A stretch of DNA of 64,000 nt from Ophthalmolycus amberensis (taxonomy: Eukaryota > Chordata > Actinopteri > Perciformes > Zoarcidae), in NCBI GenBank assembly GCA_024529925.1, contig JAFEUB010001051.1, positions 1,350,001 to 1,414,000 of the forward strand, in the 5' to 3' direction. The position numbers were made by a program, and so were the translations under genes. Every line of letters starts with the position of its first letter. The stretch's first letter is position 1. The notes below the pieces were generated by a model. The model was not told where the DNA came from, did no database searches, and saw only the letters and a program-made list of their open reading frames with translations. Below, piece after piece: positions 49,051-61,380 of the stretch.

Positions 49051-50050
49051 TCATTCACAGGATATCTGGCAGAACAGGTGATGATGAATCCATCATGTTT
49101 GTCTGACAGAGTGATGATCTTCTGGATTTTAGTTGTGAAGGTTCGATCTGTGTTTTCCTCTGTCATGATGTGAGGGTCTTGTTGGAGGTTCCAGGTGAGT
49201 TTAGGAGGAGAGTGTGGACAGGGAGTGGAAGCTGAGCAGCTTATAGAGACAGACTCCTTCTCCTTCAGATCACCTGAGATCTCAATCCTGGGGCTTGGAG
49301 GAGAATCTGTGGTTTCAAATCACCTATTTCACACTAAACAAAACAGTCCTTTACAGTTTGTACCAGTGATCCACAACATCTGCAAACTTGACCCCCTTAT
49401 TGTAAAAGTCAGCTTCAACCATGTGGAAAAACCTCATCATGGGACATTTAAACCAGTTCCAAATTCATGTGGATGTTTATAAATCAATGTAGAGCCTGTC
49501 CTCTGCTGAGGATAAATGTGAAGGAGGGATGGAACATCACCACATCACACTTCTCTTTTTGAAGAATTGGGCACATGCCATATATCCCAATTTGAGGACA
49601 TTTTGAATAACCTGGTTTCTGTGACATTTGGCATCAGATGAGACTGTCGATAGTCCTACAGTAGTTAAAGGTAGGGGCCACGGTGTTTGCAGTTGAAGCC
49701 GAAGCTGCCACGACAACATTATAAACCTACGAACATAACCAACCTCACTTACCTTGAACTGTTATTTGAAGAGGATCACAGGAAGCTGTTGCCATGAATG
49801 GTTTGTTCTCAGCTCTGAAGAAATATACGTCTGTGTACGTTTTGAGGAAACTGGAAAATAAAGTGGTTTCCAGTAAAACTCATGGATATGTGGTAACTGT
49901 CCCGCTACTGTTGAACATCACAATGTCTGGCTTGCGGCCAAACCTGGAGTCATTCTTAGTCCACACAAAAAGATTGTTCTTGTGCTGGTGAATTGCTCAC
50001 CTCGTCCAGCGCTGAAGTGTCCTTACCAAATGAGCCCACAGCTAGAAAAA
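49051..50050 (-). pseudogene. Decayed Siglec-like gene fragment
   Basis: 49306-49051 is a near copy of the first C2 exon (acceptor CCACAG/ATTCTCC kept) but stops short; its 3' part and donor are lost. About 50025-49753 is a degraded V-set exon with homology to VIFNSS, KNN and YFFR regions, with indels and stops. A TTGGTAAGG donor remnant near 50030 recalls the 5' UTR exon. No signal peptide, TM or tail remains, so it cannot encode a receptor. Confidence 0.8.
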
Positions 50051-51755
50051 ATAAAGTGTGATGTTTTTAGAGTCCAATGAGGAAGTTACTAACCACCTAA
50101 CCATGAAAGAAAGCGGACTTGCTATTTAAGAAATGCAGTACACTGCTGGGTTTCACATTACACCCATGACGAAAATAGTGCAGAAATACAGGCAGTTTTG
50201 TGAATGAGGAAGTCAGATATTACGACATCTTCAAATCTTTGGTACAAATGACACGACTCATTGCAAGCATTCATGTATATATGTCACATAACGCACATAA
50301 TATAATAATAATGACATATTTGAACATTTTACACGTATATATTTCACGTAACTCACATAACATAATGATAATAATGACATATTTGAACATTTTACAAGGA
50401 TTTTATAGGATATTGCATTAAAATAACAATATCCTATAAAATCCTACATGTTCCCATCCTTAGTACACACAACATATACTTTGAAAGGAAAATCCCATTT
50501 CTCAATGAATACATTTTATTGTAGAAAATTATATATCACAAGTGAGAATCCTGCAGAATCCGACTAACCAACTTCCCCTGTGTACTTGAAAGTTCTCAGA
50601 ATTTATTGAGGGCTTTGCACATGCCTTACCCTCCACCACTTCTCCTTATTAGTCTGGTTGATAAGCCACACGGTTTCTCATCACATTCAGAGTGTCAACA
50701 CCAACTGAACGTGTGGGAAACTTCACAAACAAGTGTCTGCCTCGATGAATAGATGTACATTGAATTTTAGTTGTGCTGCAGTGAATGTGATGTCCTCCTG
50801 AGGATCATTAATAATGCACTATTAACTGGACTCCTAATCACGTGGATTTATATATATTTATATGTAACAATAAGTCTTGATTTGTCATTTCAGTACATAG
50901 ACTGTTTACACTGTTTGAACACCCCACATATAAAACCATATCCTCTGTAGGGGAACGTGGGCTTTCCACAGTATGAGACAACTAGTTCATTTGTCAGTCA
51001 TAAATACAACTTATTCTCAGTTGTCGTGTTGAGACTTAGAAATATTTGAACCATATGAAGTCAGATATTACGACATCATGAAGATGCAAGCATTCATGTA
51101 TATATTTCACGTAACTCACATAACATAATAATAATAATGACATATTTGAACATTTTACACGTATATATTTCACGTAACTCACATAACATAATGATAATAA
51201 TGACATATTTGAACAGGTGAAAGTATGAACTTCATGTATTTTACACGCACATAAACCATAATGCTGACTTCTGCACATTATATCAGCTGTTACCTCCACA
51301 GTTACATAGCAATCATGAGTCTGTGTGTACATGCTAAATGATAACATAAGTGACAACACTTTCTGCTGATTGAAACGCATCATTTTTTATTTCATTTAAC
51401 ACACTTTACATGCATCCAATGGAAACACCAGCTAAGCAATACAAATGATTTACATGGTCCAGGCATGTGTTTTATCTTAAGAACAAATAATAAAAATTGG
51501 TGTCAGGAATCAGTTTAACATGAGATAAAATATGAAAGAGGATGTTTTTACTTTTGTGTTGAGATGATTTTAACAAAGACACACAGTGCAGAGAAAGCAC
51601 ATATAAACATGATTCACTATTTCTCTTTAAAGAATGGAAGACCGTTAAGTACTAAGAGAAGATCTACACACATTGTGTAAGTGGCACACTGAGACTAATG
51701 AATACAGAACATATAACACAGTTGTCGTTCCACATCATCTTCTTCCTCTTCTGGC
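50051..51755. repeat. Duplicated 3' flank of gene B
   Basis: From about 50.43 kb on, this matches 55.43-56.69 kb and 62.74-64.00 kb almost base for base. It contains a local tandem repeat of a unit reading GTATATATTTCACGTAACTC ACATAACATAATRATAATAA (near 50275-50395 and 51099-51215), present in one to two copies depending on the array unit. No gene. Confidence 0.7.
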
Positions 51756-51971
51756 TCATGATGGATGTAACTCAACCACGCTGTTAACATAGTCCGCTTC
51801 TACTGCTTGCTGCAGCAGAAAGAGTTTTAGTTACTGCAAGATGAAAACAGATGCAACATGCCTTTTGTGTTACAGATGTGTCAGTGTCACACGGCCTCAC
51901 ATTAGAGAACAGCAGACTGAACAATCCACCAACTAAATTAGGCCCTCAAAGAGCATGTTAAACCTCACTCA

Positions 51972-51977
<6 letters not shown>

Positions 51978-52026
<49 letters not shown>

Positions 52027-52044
52027 ACACACACACACACACAC
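51978..52044. repeat. (CA)n microsatellite, gene B intron
   Basis: About 66 bases with one CCC interruption. The paralogous run in gene C (56907-56953) is about 47 bases. Confidence 0.95.
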
Positions 52045-52639
52045 GCGATAATGTTCACCATATCATCTTGATGAGGTGATAACATGTCAATGTTGTGTTT
52101 ACAGCTTGTTGGACTGCCCCTTAATACATGAATGCAGGTTTAAAGCTGTTTTGACTTTGTGTTGTTTCAAAAGTTTATTATGTAGATTTCATTTTTGTCG
52201 GTATTAATTTCTGACGTTCTGTTTTTACGTATGAATGGATGGAACCACTTTTTGAAGCTTTTATGGCAAACAGTTTAGCAAAGAAACCATCCAGCAGACA
52301 CAGAGCGTCATTAGCATTCATTTGGAGACGTGCTTCATTGCATTGCTGTGGTCTGCTGTTGGTGGAGACTCTGGTCTTTAAACATTATCACCATTGAAGG
52401 ATTATTCCTGTATTATTGTTGTAAATCAAACAAGGACATCTACAAATAAAACCTTGCTAATTGATTCTTAAGAGTTGAATTAAGAGCTATTTAAGGTGGA
52501 TTCTTCCCTGTTCCTCAGACCTGCAGATAGTTAAGTTCCTGATAATGAAATACCTCTCCTCATCTGATATCTTACCTCCTGTGGTTTGGTGGAGCGTCTT
52601 GATCTAAACCAGCTGGATGAAAAAGAAGAATGAATGAAT

Positions 52640-53250
52640 TCGTTGGTCACACTTTATAAGTCTGTAATGCTTCATAAACATACTTTGTAATTCAGCACGG
52701 CATCATTATTCATTTTATGATGACATATAAGGTCCAGTATCATAATCATTTATAATTGCTGGTCACTCGCTGACATTTGCAAGGATAGTAGTGCATTATA
52801 ATTCCCATAGCTGTAATACATTATCATTGTTTTAGAAAGCATTGCACTCACTGATATAATACATTATAATGTGGTTATACGTTACTCTGTGGTTATTGTT
52901 TTGATTTAAGTGAACATGTTGTGTGTGTTATTTAGTAGAATTAATGACATATTTATTCACCTTTCTTGAAGCAAACAGCGCCCACTTAGAGTAACTTATA
53001 ATCACATTATAATGCATTATTAAAATATTATGATGTACGACAACAATGGGAGTTATAATACACTATGATCCTTGTAAATGTCAGTGAGTGACTAGCAGGT
53101 CTGAAGTGTTGTACTTGACCTTACACGTCGTTGTAAAATGCTTTATAATGTGTATGATTATTGTTATCATCATTATGAATATTGATGATGTATTATGCAT
53201 TAATGCATTTACAAATGTGTTCATAATGTAGTATAGACATGGGCTTAGAG
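52640..53250. mobile_element. Inverted-repeat (MITE-like) element in gene B intron
   Basis: The arm at about 52758-52815 (GCTGGTCACTCGCTGACATT...) is an imperfect inverted copy of 53035-53098 (reverse complement GCTAGTCACTCACTGACATT...), about 85-90% identical by eye. AT-rich sequence full of CATTATAATG motifs lies between and outside. The layout suggests a non-autonomous DNA transposon. Exact ends and target duplication were not found. Confidence 0.55.
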
Positions 53251-54181
53251 AGTAGAAAGTGTTTTTTGGGGTTATTTTGTAATGACAGTGATCTGTCTCA
53301 TACATTCCAACCACATTTAAAATGAGACCAGCTGGTGTGTATCTGCAGACGATCGTATCGTGGAAAAGTTCATCTCACCACTCAAAGATGACCAATGTGC
53401 TGACGAGCATTACGATTCCCAGGATCTTCACTGTGACTTGAGCACCAACCCGTTGATCGCCTGCAACACAACAGCATGGTCACCTTCTGAAATGTTATGA
53501 CTCTAAAACATCTCAAATCATAATTCCTGCAGCTACCTTCAAATACCAACTGACGTCCAGTCGATAGCTGAATGTCCAGCTCATTTCTGCATCCACAATA
53601 ATACAATCTGCCTCGATCACTGCTGCTCACTTCAAAGCCATAAATCTGTTCATGAACTTTGATCAGTGTCAGTCTGCCATCATCGATCATGAACCACACA
53701 AAGGTGTCAATGGGAGGGTTTCCTCTGCAGGAGCAGGTCAGGTTCACCAAGCTGCCAACTGACACTGGATCAGTGGAACTGATGACCACTGAGGGTCAGG
53801 AAGACTTGGCACATACTGATGAGAAAAAATCATCTGTCTTGCCATCTGCTTTCAATCTTTATAAAACAAAGACTCACATGAAACACTGAGAGTGTTTCTC
53901 TCCTGCTCAGCTTGACTTCATACTGTATTTTGCAAACTTATATGTAAAACAATGCTGCGTCACTAATGTTTGCAGACGTGATGCTAGCCAACAATAACTG
54001 CTCATAATTCACAGGATGTAATACAGTTCTGTGTTTACCTTTAATAATCAGAAGGATCTCTGATGATGTTTGATTACCGAGCTCATTGGTGGCAACACAG
54101 TGATAAACTCCTCCATCAGTGACATTAAAGCTGTAAAAGTCTCCTTCAGATACAGTGACGGGTCCATCTTTGCTGATCTGA

Positions 54182-56694
54182 ATAATGACATGTAACAGCC
54201 AGTGACTTGAGTCCAGTCACTGTGGATCACACTGAGCTTTATCTCTGTTGCTCTGCATCACAGGACTGATGAACCTCACAAACCTTTATCTGTGTTGTTA
54301 CAATTTCATCATTGAATAAATGACTTTCCCCAATAGCTAAACATTCTGCTTCCTCTTCATCTCAAATATCTATTAAAATCTTCAGAAAGTACATTTGATA
54401 AACACCAGCAGACAAAAGGTCAGGATTATTCTGTTTTATATTTAAAAAGAAAAACATGAAAATGTCCCATCAAGGAGCCAGTTTCACACAGATTATTGCA
54501 GAAACTGTATCTGTTGTTACTAGAAGAAATAGAAATATTAAAGATATAGAAAGACAGTTCTCTACCATTTGCCATTTGATCCTAAAATGATTGATTGTAG
54601 CAGACATCAACTTACATTGGAGTGAGTGTTTTTTCCTCAGTGCAGCCGTGCTGTCTGACCAGGTCAATGCAGAAGTCACAGGTCTATGAACCAAGATGGA
54701 CTGTGAAAGGAAGGAGGAGTTAATGGAAGGTGGGTCGAAACATCACTGCTGGTGTTCCTGCAAATGGCAAATAAAGCAATAATTCACACACTTGTATGCA
54801 CATTTGTTCTACAACCACTGTTGTAATCTGAAAATACCACAACGTCCATTAATTTACCAGCCAATGATTAAATGAAAGTATTCTAAATGAAGAAATGACA
54901 CATTTAGATTCATGACAATGCATATTATGAGATGGAACTGATTATTTAAATTATTAAGAGCTTGCATGCGTAGAGAAATACTCTCTCTCTCCTTGATTAT
55001 TACATGCATAAATAACTTTATTTATAGTGGATGCATTTGTTGAATATTGTTCATGTTGAAATGAGAGTATTATTGAAAAAGGTTTTTATTCTTTGGATTC
55101 TGACTTTGACTCTACATGGTGTTTTTGTACCATTGTCTTACTTCATTGGACAGTCTCCTGTGAACTTTTGTGTTATTGCCATCTTAAAACTCTTACATGC
55201 ACCTGCACTTTTCGTCTGAGTCGTGTGTTTTGGGTCCATGTCTTGCTGGTTTCCAGTGTAGCTTAATACATATGTACATATTCAGGTGATGATGAACCCA
55301 TCATGTTCGTCTGACAATCATAATAAATCATAAGGTCCCCTTTCAGGATGAATACAAAATAAATAGCAACATTGTGTGAGTCTGCTCTTTTGTACATGAT
55401 AATTCCTGTACTTATTGTTATTTTAATGCAATATCCTATAAAATCCTACATGTTCCCATCCTTAGTACACACAACATATACTTTGAAAGGAAAATCCCAT
55501 TTCTCAATGAATACATTTTATTGTAGAAAATTATATATCACAAGTGAGAATCCTGCAGAATCCGACTAACCAACTTCCCCTGTGTACTTGAAAGTTCTCA
55601 GAATTTATTGAGGGCGTTGTACATGCCTTACCCTCCACCACTTCTCCTTATTAGTCTGGTTGATAAGCCACACGGTTTCTCATCACATTCAGAGTGTCAA
55701 CACCAACTGAACGTGTGGGAAACTTCACAAACAAGTGTCTGCCTCGATGAATAGATGTACATTGAATTTTAGTTGTGCTGCAGTGAATGTGATGTCCTCC
55801 TGAGGATCATTAATAATGCACTATTAACTGGACTCCTAATCACGTGGATTTATATATATTTATATGTAACAATAAGTCTTGATTTGTCATTTCAGTACAT
55901 AGACTGTTTACACTGTTTGAACACCCCACATATAAAACCATATCCTCTGTAGGGGAACGTGGGCTTTCCACAGTATGAGACAACTAGTTCATTTGTCAGT
56001 TATAAATACAACTTATTCTCAGTTGTCGTGTTGAGACTTAGAAATATTTGAACCATATGAAGTCAGATATTACGACATCATAAAGATGCAAGCATTCATG
56101 TATATATTTCACGTAACTCACATAACATAATGATAATAATGACATATTTGAACAGGTGAAAGTATGAACTTCATGTATTTTACATGCACATAAACCATAA
56201 TGCTGACTTCTGCACATTATATCAGCTGTTACCTCCACAGTTACATAGCAATCATGAGTCTGTGTGTACATGCTAAATGATAACATAAGTGACAACACTT
56301 TCTGCTGATTGAAACGCATCATTTTTTATTTCATTTAACACACTTTACATGCATCCAATGGAAACACCAGCTAAGCAATACAAATGATTTACATGGTCCA
56401 GGCATGTGTTTTATCTTAAGAACAAATAATAAAAATTGGTGTCAGGAATCAGTTTAACATGAGATAAAATATGAAAGAGGATGTTTTTACTTTTGTGTTG
56501 AGATGATTTTAACAAAGACACACAGTGCAGAGAAAGCACATATAAACATGATTCACTATTTCTCTTTAAAGAATGGAAGACCGTTAAGTACTAAGAGAAG
56601 ATCTACACACATTGTGTAAGTGGCACACTGAGACTAATGAATACAGAACATATAACACAGTTGTCGTTCCACATCATCTTCTTCCTCTTCTGGC
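54182..56694. repeat. Intergenic part of the 7.3-kb Siglec array unit
   Basis: Lies between truncated gene B and the stop of gene C. It is nearly identical to 61495-64000 at an offset of about 7312-7323. No gene. It includes the junction that terminates gene B and the 3' flank of gene C. Confidence 0.8.
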
Positions 56695-56900
56695 TCATGA
56701 TGGATGTAACTCAACCACGCTGTTAACATAGTCCGCTTCTACTGCTTGCTGCAGCAGAAAGAGTTTTAGTTACTGCAAGATGAAAACAGATGCAACATGC
56801 CTTTTGTGTTACAGATGTGTCAGTGTCACACGGCCTCACATTAGAGAACAGCAGACTGAACAATCCACCAACTAAATTAGGCCCTCAAAGAGCATGTTAA

Positions 56901-56935
<35 letters not shown>

Positions 56936-59900
56936 ACACACACACACACACACGCGATAATGTTCACCATATCATCTTGATGAGGTGATAACATGTCAAT
57001 GTTGTGTTTACAGCTTGTTGGACTGCCCCTTAATACATGAATGCAGGTTTAAAGCTGTTTTGACTTTGTGTTGTTTCAAAAGTTTATTATGTAGATTTCA
57101 TTTTTGTCGGTATTAATTTCTGACGTTCTGTTTTTACGTATGAATGGATGGAACCACTTTTTGAAGCTTTTATGGCAAACAGTTTAGCAAAGAAACCATC
57201 CAGCAGACACAGAGCGTCATTAGCATTCATTTGGAGACGTGCTTCATTGCATTGCTGTGGTCTGCTGTTGGTGGAGACTCTGGTCTTTAAACATTATCAC
57301 CATTGAAGGATTATTCCTGTATTATTGTTGTAAATCAAACAAGGACATCTACAAATAAAACCTTGCTAATTGATTCTTAAGAGTTGAATTAAGAGCTATT
57401 TAAGGTGGATTCTTCCCTGTTCCTCAGACCTGCAGATAGTTAAGTTCCTGATAATGAAATACCTCTCCTCATCTGATATCTTACCTCCTGTGGTTTGGTG
57501 GAGCGTCTTGATCTAAACCAGCTGGATGAAAAAGAAGAATGAATGAATTCGTTGGTCACACTTTATAAGTCTGTAATGCTTCATAAACATACTTTGTAAT
57601 TCAGCACGGCATCATTATTCATTTTATGATGACATATAAGGTCCAGTATCATAATCATTTATAATTGCTGGTCACTCGCTGACATTTGCAAGGATAGTAG
57701 TGCATTATAATTCCCATAGCTGTAATACATTATCATTGTTTTAGAAAGCATTGCACTCACTGATATAATACATTATAATGTGGTTATACGTTACTCTGTG
57801 GTTATTGTTTTGATTTAAGTGAACATGTTGTGTGTGTTATTTAGTAGAATTAATGACATATTTATTCACCTTTCTTGAAGCAAACAGTGCCCACTTAGAG
57901 TAACTTATAATCACATTATAATGCATTATTAAAATATTATGATGTACGACAACAATGGGAGTTATAATACACTATGATCCTTGTAAATGTCAGTGAGTGA
58001 CTAGCAGGTCTGAAGTGTTGTACTTGACCTAACACGTCGTTGTAAAATGCTTTATAATGTGTATGATTATTGTTATCATCATTATGAATATTGATGATGT
58101 ATTATGCATTAATGCATTTACAAATGTGTTCATAATGTAGTATAGACATGGGCTTAGAGAGTAGAAAGTGTTTTTTGGGGTTATTTTGTAATGACAGTGA
58201 TCTGTCTCATACATTCCAACCACATTTAAAATGAGACCAGCTGGTGTGTATCTGCAGACGATCGTATCGTGGAAAAGTTCATCTCACCACTCAAAGATGA
58301 CCAATGTGCTGACGAGCATTACGATTCCCAGGATCTTCACTGTGACTTGAGCACCAACCCGTTGATCGCCTGCAACACAACAGCATGGTCACCTTCTGAA
58401 ATGTTATGACTCTAAAACATCTCAAATCATAATTCCTGCAGCTACCTTCAAATACCAACTGACGTCCAGTCGATAGCTGAATGTCCAGCTCATTTCTGCA
58501 TCCACAATAATACAATCTGCCTCGATCACTGCTGCTCACTTCAAAGCCATAAATCTGTTCATGAACTTTGATCAGTGTCAGTCTGCCATCATCGATCATG
58601 AACCACACAAAGGTGTCAATGGGAGGGTTTCCTCTGCAGGAGCAGGTCAGGTTCACCAAGCTGCCAACTGACACTGGATCAGTGGGACTGATGACCACTG
58701 AGGGTCAGGAAGACTTGGCACATACTGATGAGAAAAAATCATCTGTCTTGCCATCTGCTTTCAATCTTTATAAAACAAAGACTCACATGAAACACTGAGA
58801 GTGTTTCTCTCCTGCTCAGCTTGACTTCATACTGTATTTTGCAAACTTATATGTAAAACAATGCTGCGTCACTAATGTTTGCAGACGTGATGCTAGCCAA
58901 CAATAACTGCTCATAATTCACAGGATGTAATACAGTTCTGTGTTTACCTTTAATAGTCAGAAGGATCTCTGATGATGTTTGATTACCAAGCTCATTGGTG
59001 GCAACACAGTGATAAACTCCTCCATCAGTGACATTAAAGCTGTAAAAGTCTCCTTCAGATACAGTGACGGGTCCATCTTTGCTGATCTTGAACCAGGTGA
59101 AGCGGCTGACGGGAGGATTGGCTCTGCTGGAGCAGGTCAGGTTCACCCAGCTACCTGCTGACACCGAACCTGGTGGACTGATGGACGCCGAGGTGTTCTT
59201 GGGAGCGTCTGAGGAGAATGTGACGGAGATGTGAGGAAAGAGAGCAGCATCAGAGCCTGAACGAGATCCTTAAGAGAGAAGAATCATCATGTGCTGACAG
59301 GATCCAACAACAAACACTTACATGAAACATTGAGAGTCGTTGTCTCCTCTGATGTCTTGACATCTTTTCCTTCATTCACAGGATATCTGGCAGAACAGGT
59401 GATGATGAATCCATCATGTTTGTCTGACAGAGTGATGATCTTCTGGATTTTAGTTGTGAAGGTTCGATCTGTGTTTTCCTCTGTCATGATGTGAGGGTCT
59501 TGTTGGAGGTTCCAGGTGAGTTTAGGAGGAGAGTGTGGACAGGGAGTGGAAGCTGAGCAGCTTACAGAGACAGACTCCTTCTCCTTCAGATCACCTGAGA
59601 TCTCAATCCTGGGGCTTGGAGGAGAATCTGTGGTTTCAAATCAAATACAGATTGTACACTGAAGAACACAGCAACAAGACCAGGAGTCTACTGCCATGCT
59701 AGCAGTACTCTTCTACATCTGAGAGCAAAATATTGTACTTTTACTCTACTAACAGCTTTTGGATCGTGATTCCTTATTAAAAAAAGAAGAACTTGTTTGT
59801 TCGGGGCTTCTTGTCATTTTTCTGATGTTTCTGAGTTGTTCACAGAAATCCATTTTTTTCTCCTTTCCTCTCCCATTAATCACCTCACGACCCCTCAGAT

Positions 59901-61047
59901 TCATCTTGTGACCCTCTGTAGGGGTAACATGAAATGTAAACTGACACTAATGAATGTAGATTTTTTTTTAAGAAAACTGAACTCATGAGACTTCCCCTTT
60001 TTCTAGTGTTAAATGCAAAGGTCTGCATGAACAGGCAGCTTCATCATGGGACTATTGATAGTAGTGCATAAAAAAAATCCCATTAACATCCATGAAGTGT
60101 AAACATTTCATTCTCTGGTTGGTCTCTGTAGCAGATATTTACATTCACATTGAAGGTTAGCTTCAACTGATATCACTTTTTATTCTAAACAATAACATCA
60201 TAGACTGACTGATAAAAACCAAAACTCTCTTACCTCGAACTGTTATTTGAAGAGGATCACAATAAGCTGTTGCCCGAAATGGCCAGTTCACAATCCTGAA
60301 GAAGTACCTGTCTGTGTATGATGTGATTAAACTAGAAAATAAAGTGCTGCAGTCTTTCTGACTCAGGTCTCCAGTTAGATTCATTGGATAGATGTTATCC
60401 TTCCTGCTACTGTTGAAAATCACATTATCTGGCTTTTGGCCAAAGTAACGGTCATTTTTAATCCACACTCCGAAGGTTGTTCTTGTGCTGTTGAATTCCT
60501 CCTCTGATTTAACTCTGAAGTTACATGGGATTTGCAAACAAGATCCAGTCAGTGCTTCCATCTCTTGAGGTGCAGTAATGAATAGAGCTGGATTCTTATC
60601 ACAATCAGCCAAAGCACCTGTGAAACAGACTCATGATTAACAGTGGTGAGTAACATGTGTAAATAAACAACAACACAAACATGATGAGAAATATACTTCA
60701 GCAGTAATATTTTGTATTGTGGTCTTTTTATCACTGAACAGTTTTTGTATTGATTCATTTTTTTGGTTTTGCAACAACTATCCCCCACGAGGCCGACCCC
60801 AGTGATGACCAAACCGTCTATATCTCCAAATAACTAAGTCAGTCTCGTCTCAGTGACAAAAGAGCTGATGCAGAGAATACAGATTGTAACATTCACATGA
60901 ATTTAGGGTAAAATGATATGTGTCAAAGAGTAAATGATTCAAGAGGAATACAAGTGACTGAACCAAAAGCTCACCTGAGAGAAAGAAGACACTCAGTAAC
61001 ATGTTGGCTGTCACCGTTCTCACAGACCGGACTGCCATGACACTCAT
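56695..61047 (-). CDS. Siglec/CD22-like receptor with TM lysine and short tail (gene C)
   Basis: Four-Ig-domain type I receptor. Exons (minus): 61050-60975 (ATG 61047), 60617-60234 (V-set), 59627-59322 (C2), 59208-58948 (C2), 58697-58446 (C2), 58369-58288 (TM), 57521-57485, 56748-56695; 482 residues, all phases consistent. Signal peptide and the first two C2 domains are almost identical to gene A. The V-set keeps TDRYFFRI with the putative sialic-acid Arg. C2 domain 3 (NLTCSCRGNPP...LYYCGCRNE) has no counterpart in gene A. The TM region VTVKILGIVMLVSTLVIF has a lysine near its outer third. The tail is short (FRSRRSTKPQEQAVEADYVN...), with no ITIM and one YVN, a possible Grb2-type site. Inferred activating-type partner of gene A. 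C2 domain 3 uses the acceptor CCCTCAG at 58698-58704; an acceptor 27 bases upstream would bring in a TGA. Confidence 0.83.
56907..56953. repeat. (CA)n microsatellite, gene C intron
   Basis: Paralogue of the CA run at 51978-52044, shorter by about 19 bases. Confidence 0.95.
57549..58160. mobile_element. Inverted-repeat (MITE-like) element in gene C intron
   Basis: Duplicate of the element at 52640-53250, carried along with the gene. It lies in the intron between the TM exon and the juxtamembrane exon. Confidence 0.55.
58786..58840 (-). pseudogene. Relic of an extra Ig exon in gene C
   Basis: Minus strand reads ...RRETLSVS and ends CAGTGTTTCAT/GTGAGTC, like the end of the C2 domain 1 exon (CTCAATGTTTCAT/GTAAGTG). 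Only the last 50 bases remain. A copy lies at 53877-53930 in gene B. It suggests an ancestor with more Ig domains. Confidence 0.5.
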
Positions 61048-61380
61048 CACCTGGATTCACAAACACAACAGTGGATTTTACAAAGCGTTCAACATGCTCT
61101 GTACAACCACAAGTTACTGTGTTAAGAGACCACCGCTCACAAGTCTGCAAATGAGTACGAGTCAGAGTGTTAGATGAGAATAAAACCATGAGTGTTGTCT
61201 TACCAAAGAAGCCCACATCAACAAGAGAGTGACAAATAGATCCTTTGGTTGGTGGTTTTAAAGAGAAAATAATGCAATTCATGAATTTCAACAGTCCAAC
61301 GAACCAACTTCCCTTTTTAGCTGCTGTAATTTAAAACTAAGTTGACTTCCTTTGAATTAAGAACACAGAGTGAGTGCTGT
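61048..61380 (-). promoter_or_regulatory. 5' UTR exon and proximal promoter of gene C
   Basis: Non-coding exon ending at 61204 (CTTTG/GTAAGAC), spliced to the acceptor before 61050. The PU.1-like motif here reads AAAAAGGGAAGTTGG, one G shorter than in gene A. Confidence 0.45.

Larger units (their letters stand above)
51756..54181 (-). pseudogene. Truncated Siglec-like gene B (3' half only)
   Basis: Holds copies of gene C exons: part of C2 domain 2 (about 54181-54038), C2 domain 3 (53788-53537), TM (53460-53379), juxtamembrane (52612-52576) and tail (51809-51756). C2 domain 2 is cut in mid-exon at about 54180 and joined to sequence that in the next unit lies upstream of the gene (61495 onward). 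Signal peptide, V-set and C2 domain 1 are missing, so no secreted or membrane receptor can be made from the usual start. The 3' exons keep open frames and splice sites, so the deletion is recent. A residual transcript is possible. Confidence 0.8.

Noticed and set aside
51978..52044. Regular repeats as a CRISPR-like array
   Set aside because: Simple CA microsatellite without spacers, in vertebrate DNA; no CRISPR arrays in the window.
53777..53818. In-frame TGA at the start of C2 domain 3 as proof of a pseudogene
   Set aside because: A second, better acceptor (CCCTCAG) lies just downstream of the TGA and gives the correct phase in both copies.
55031..55219. Small hydrophobic ORF repeated at 62343-62531
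   Set aside because: It is duplicated only because the array unit is duplicated; no splice context, no family, AT-rich chance frame.
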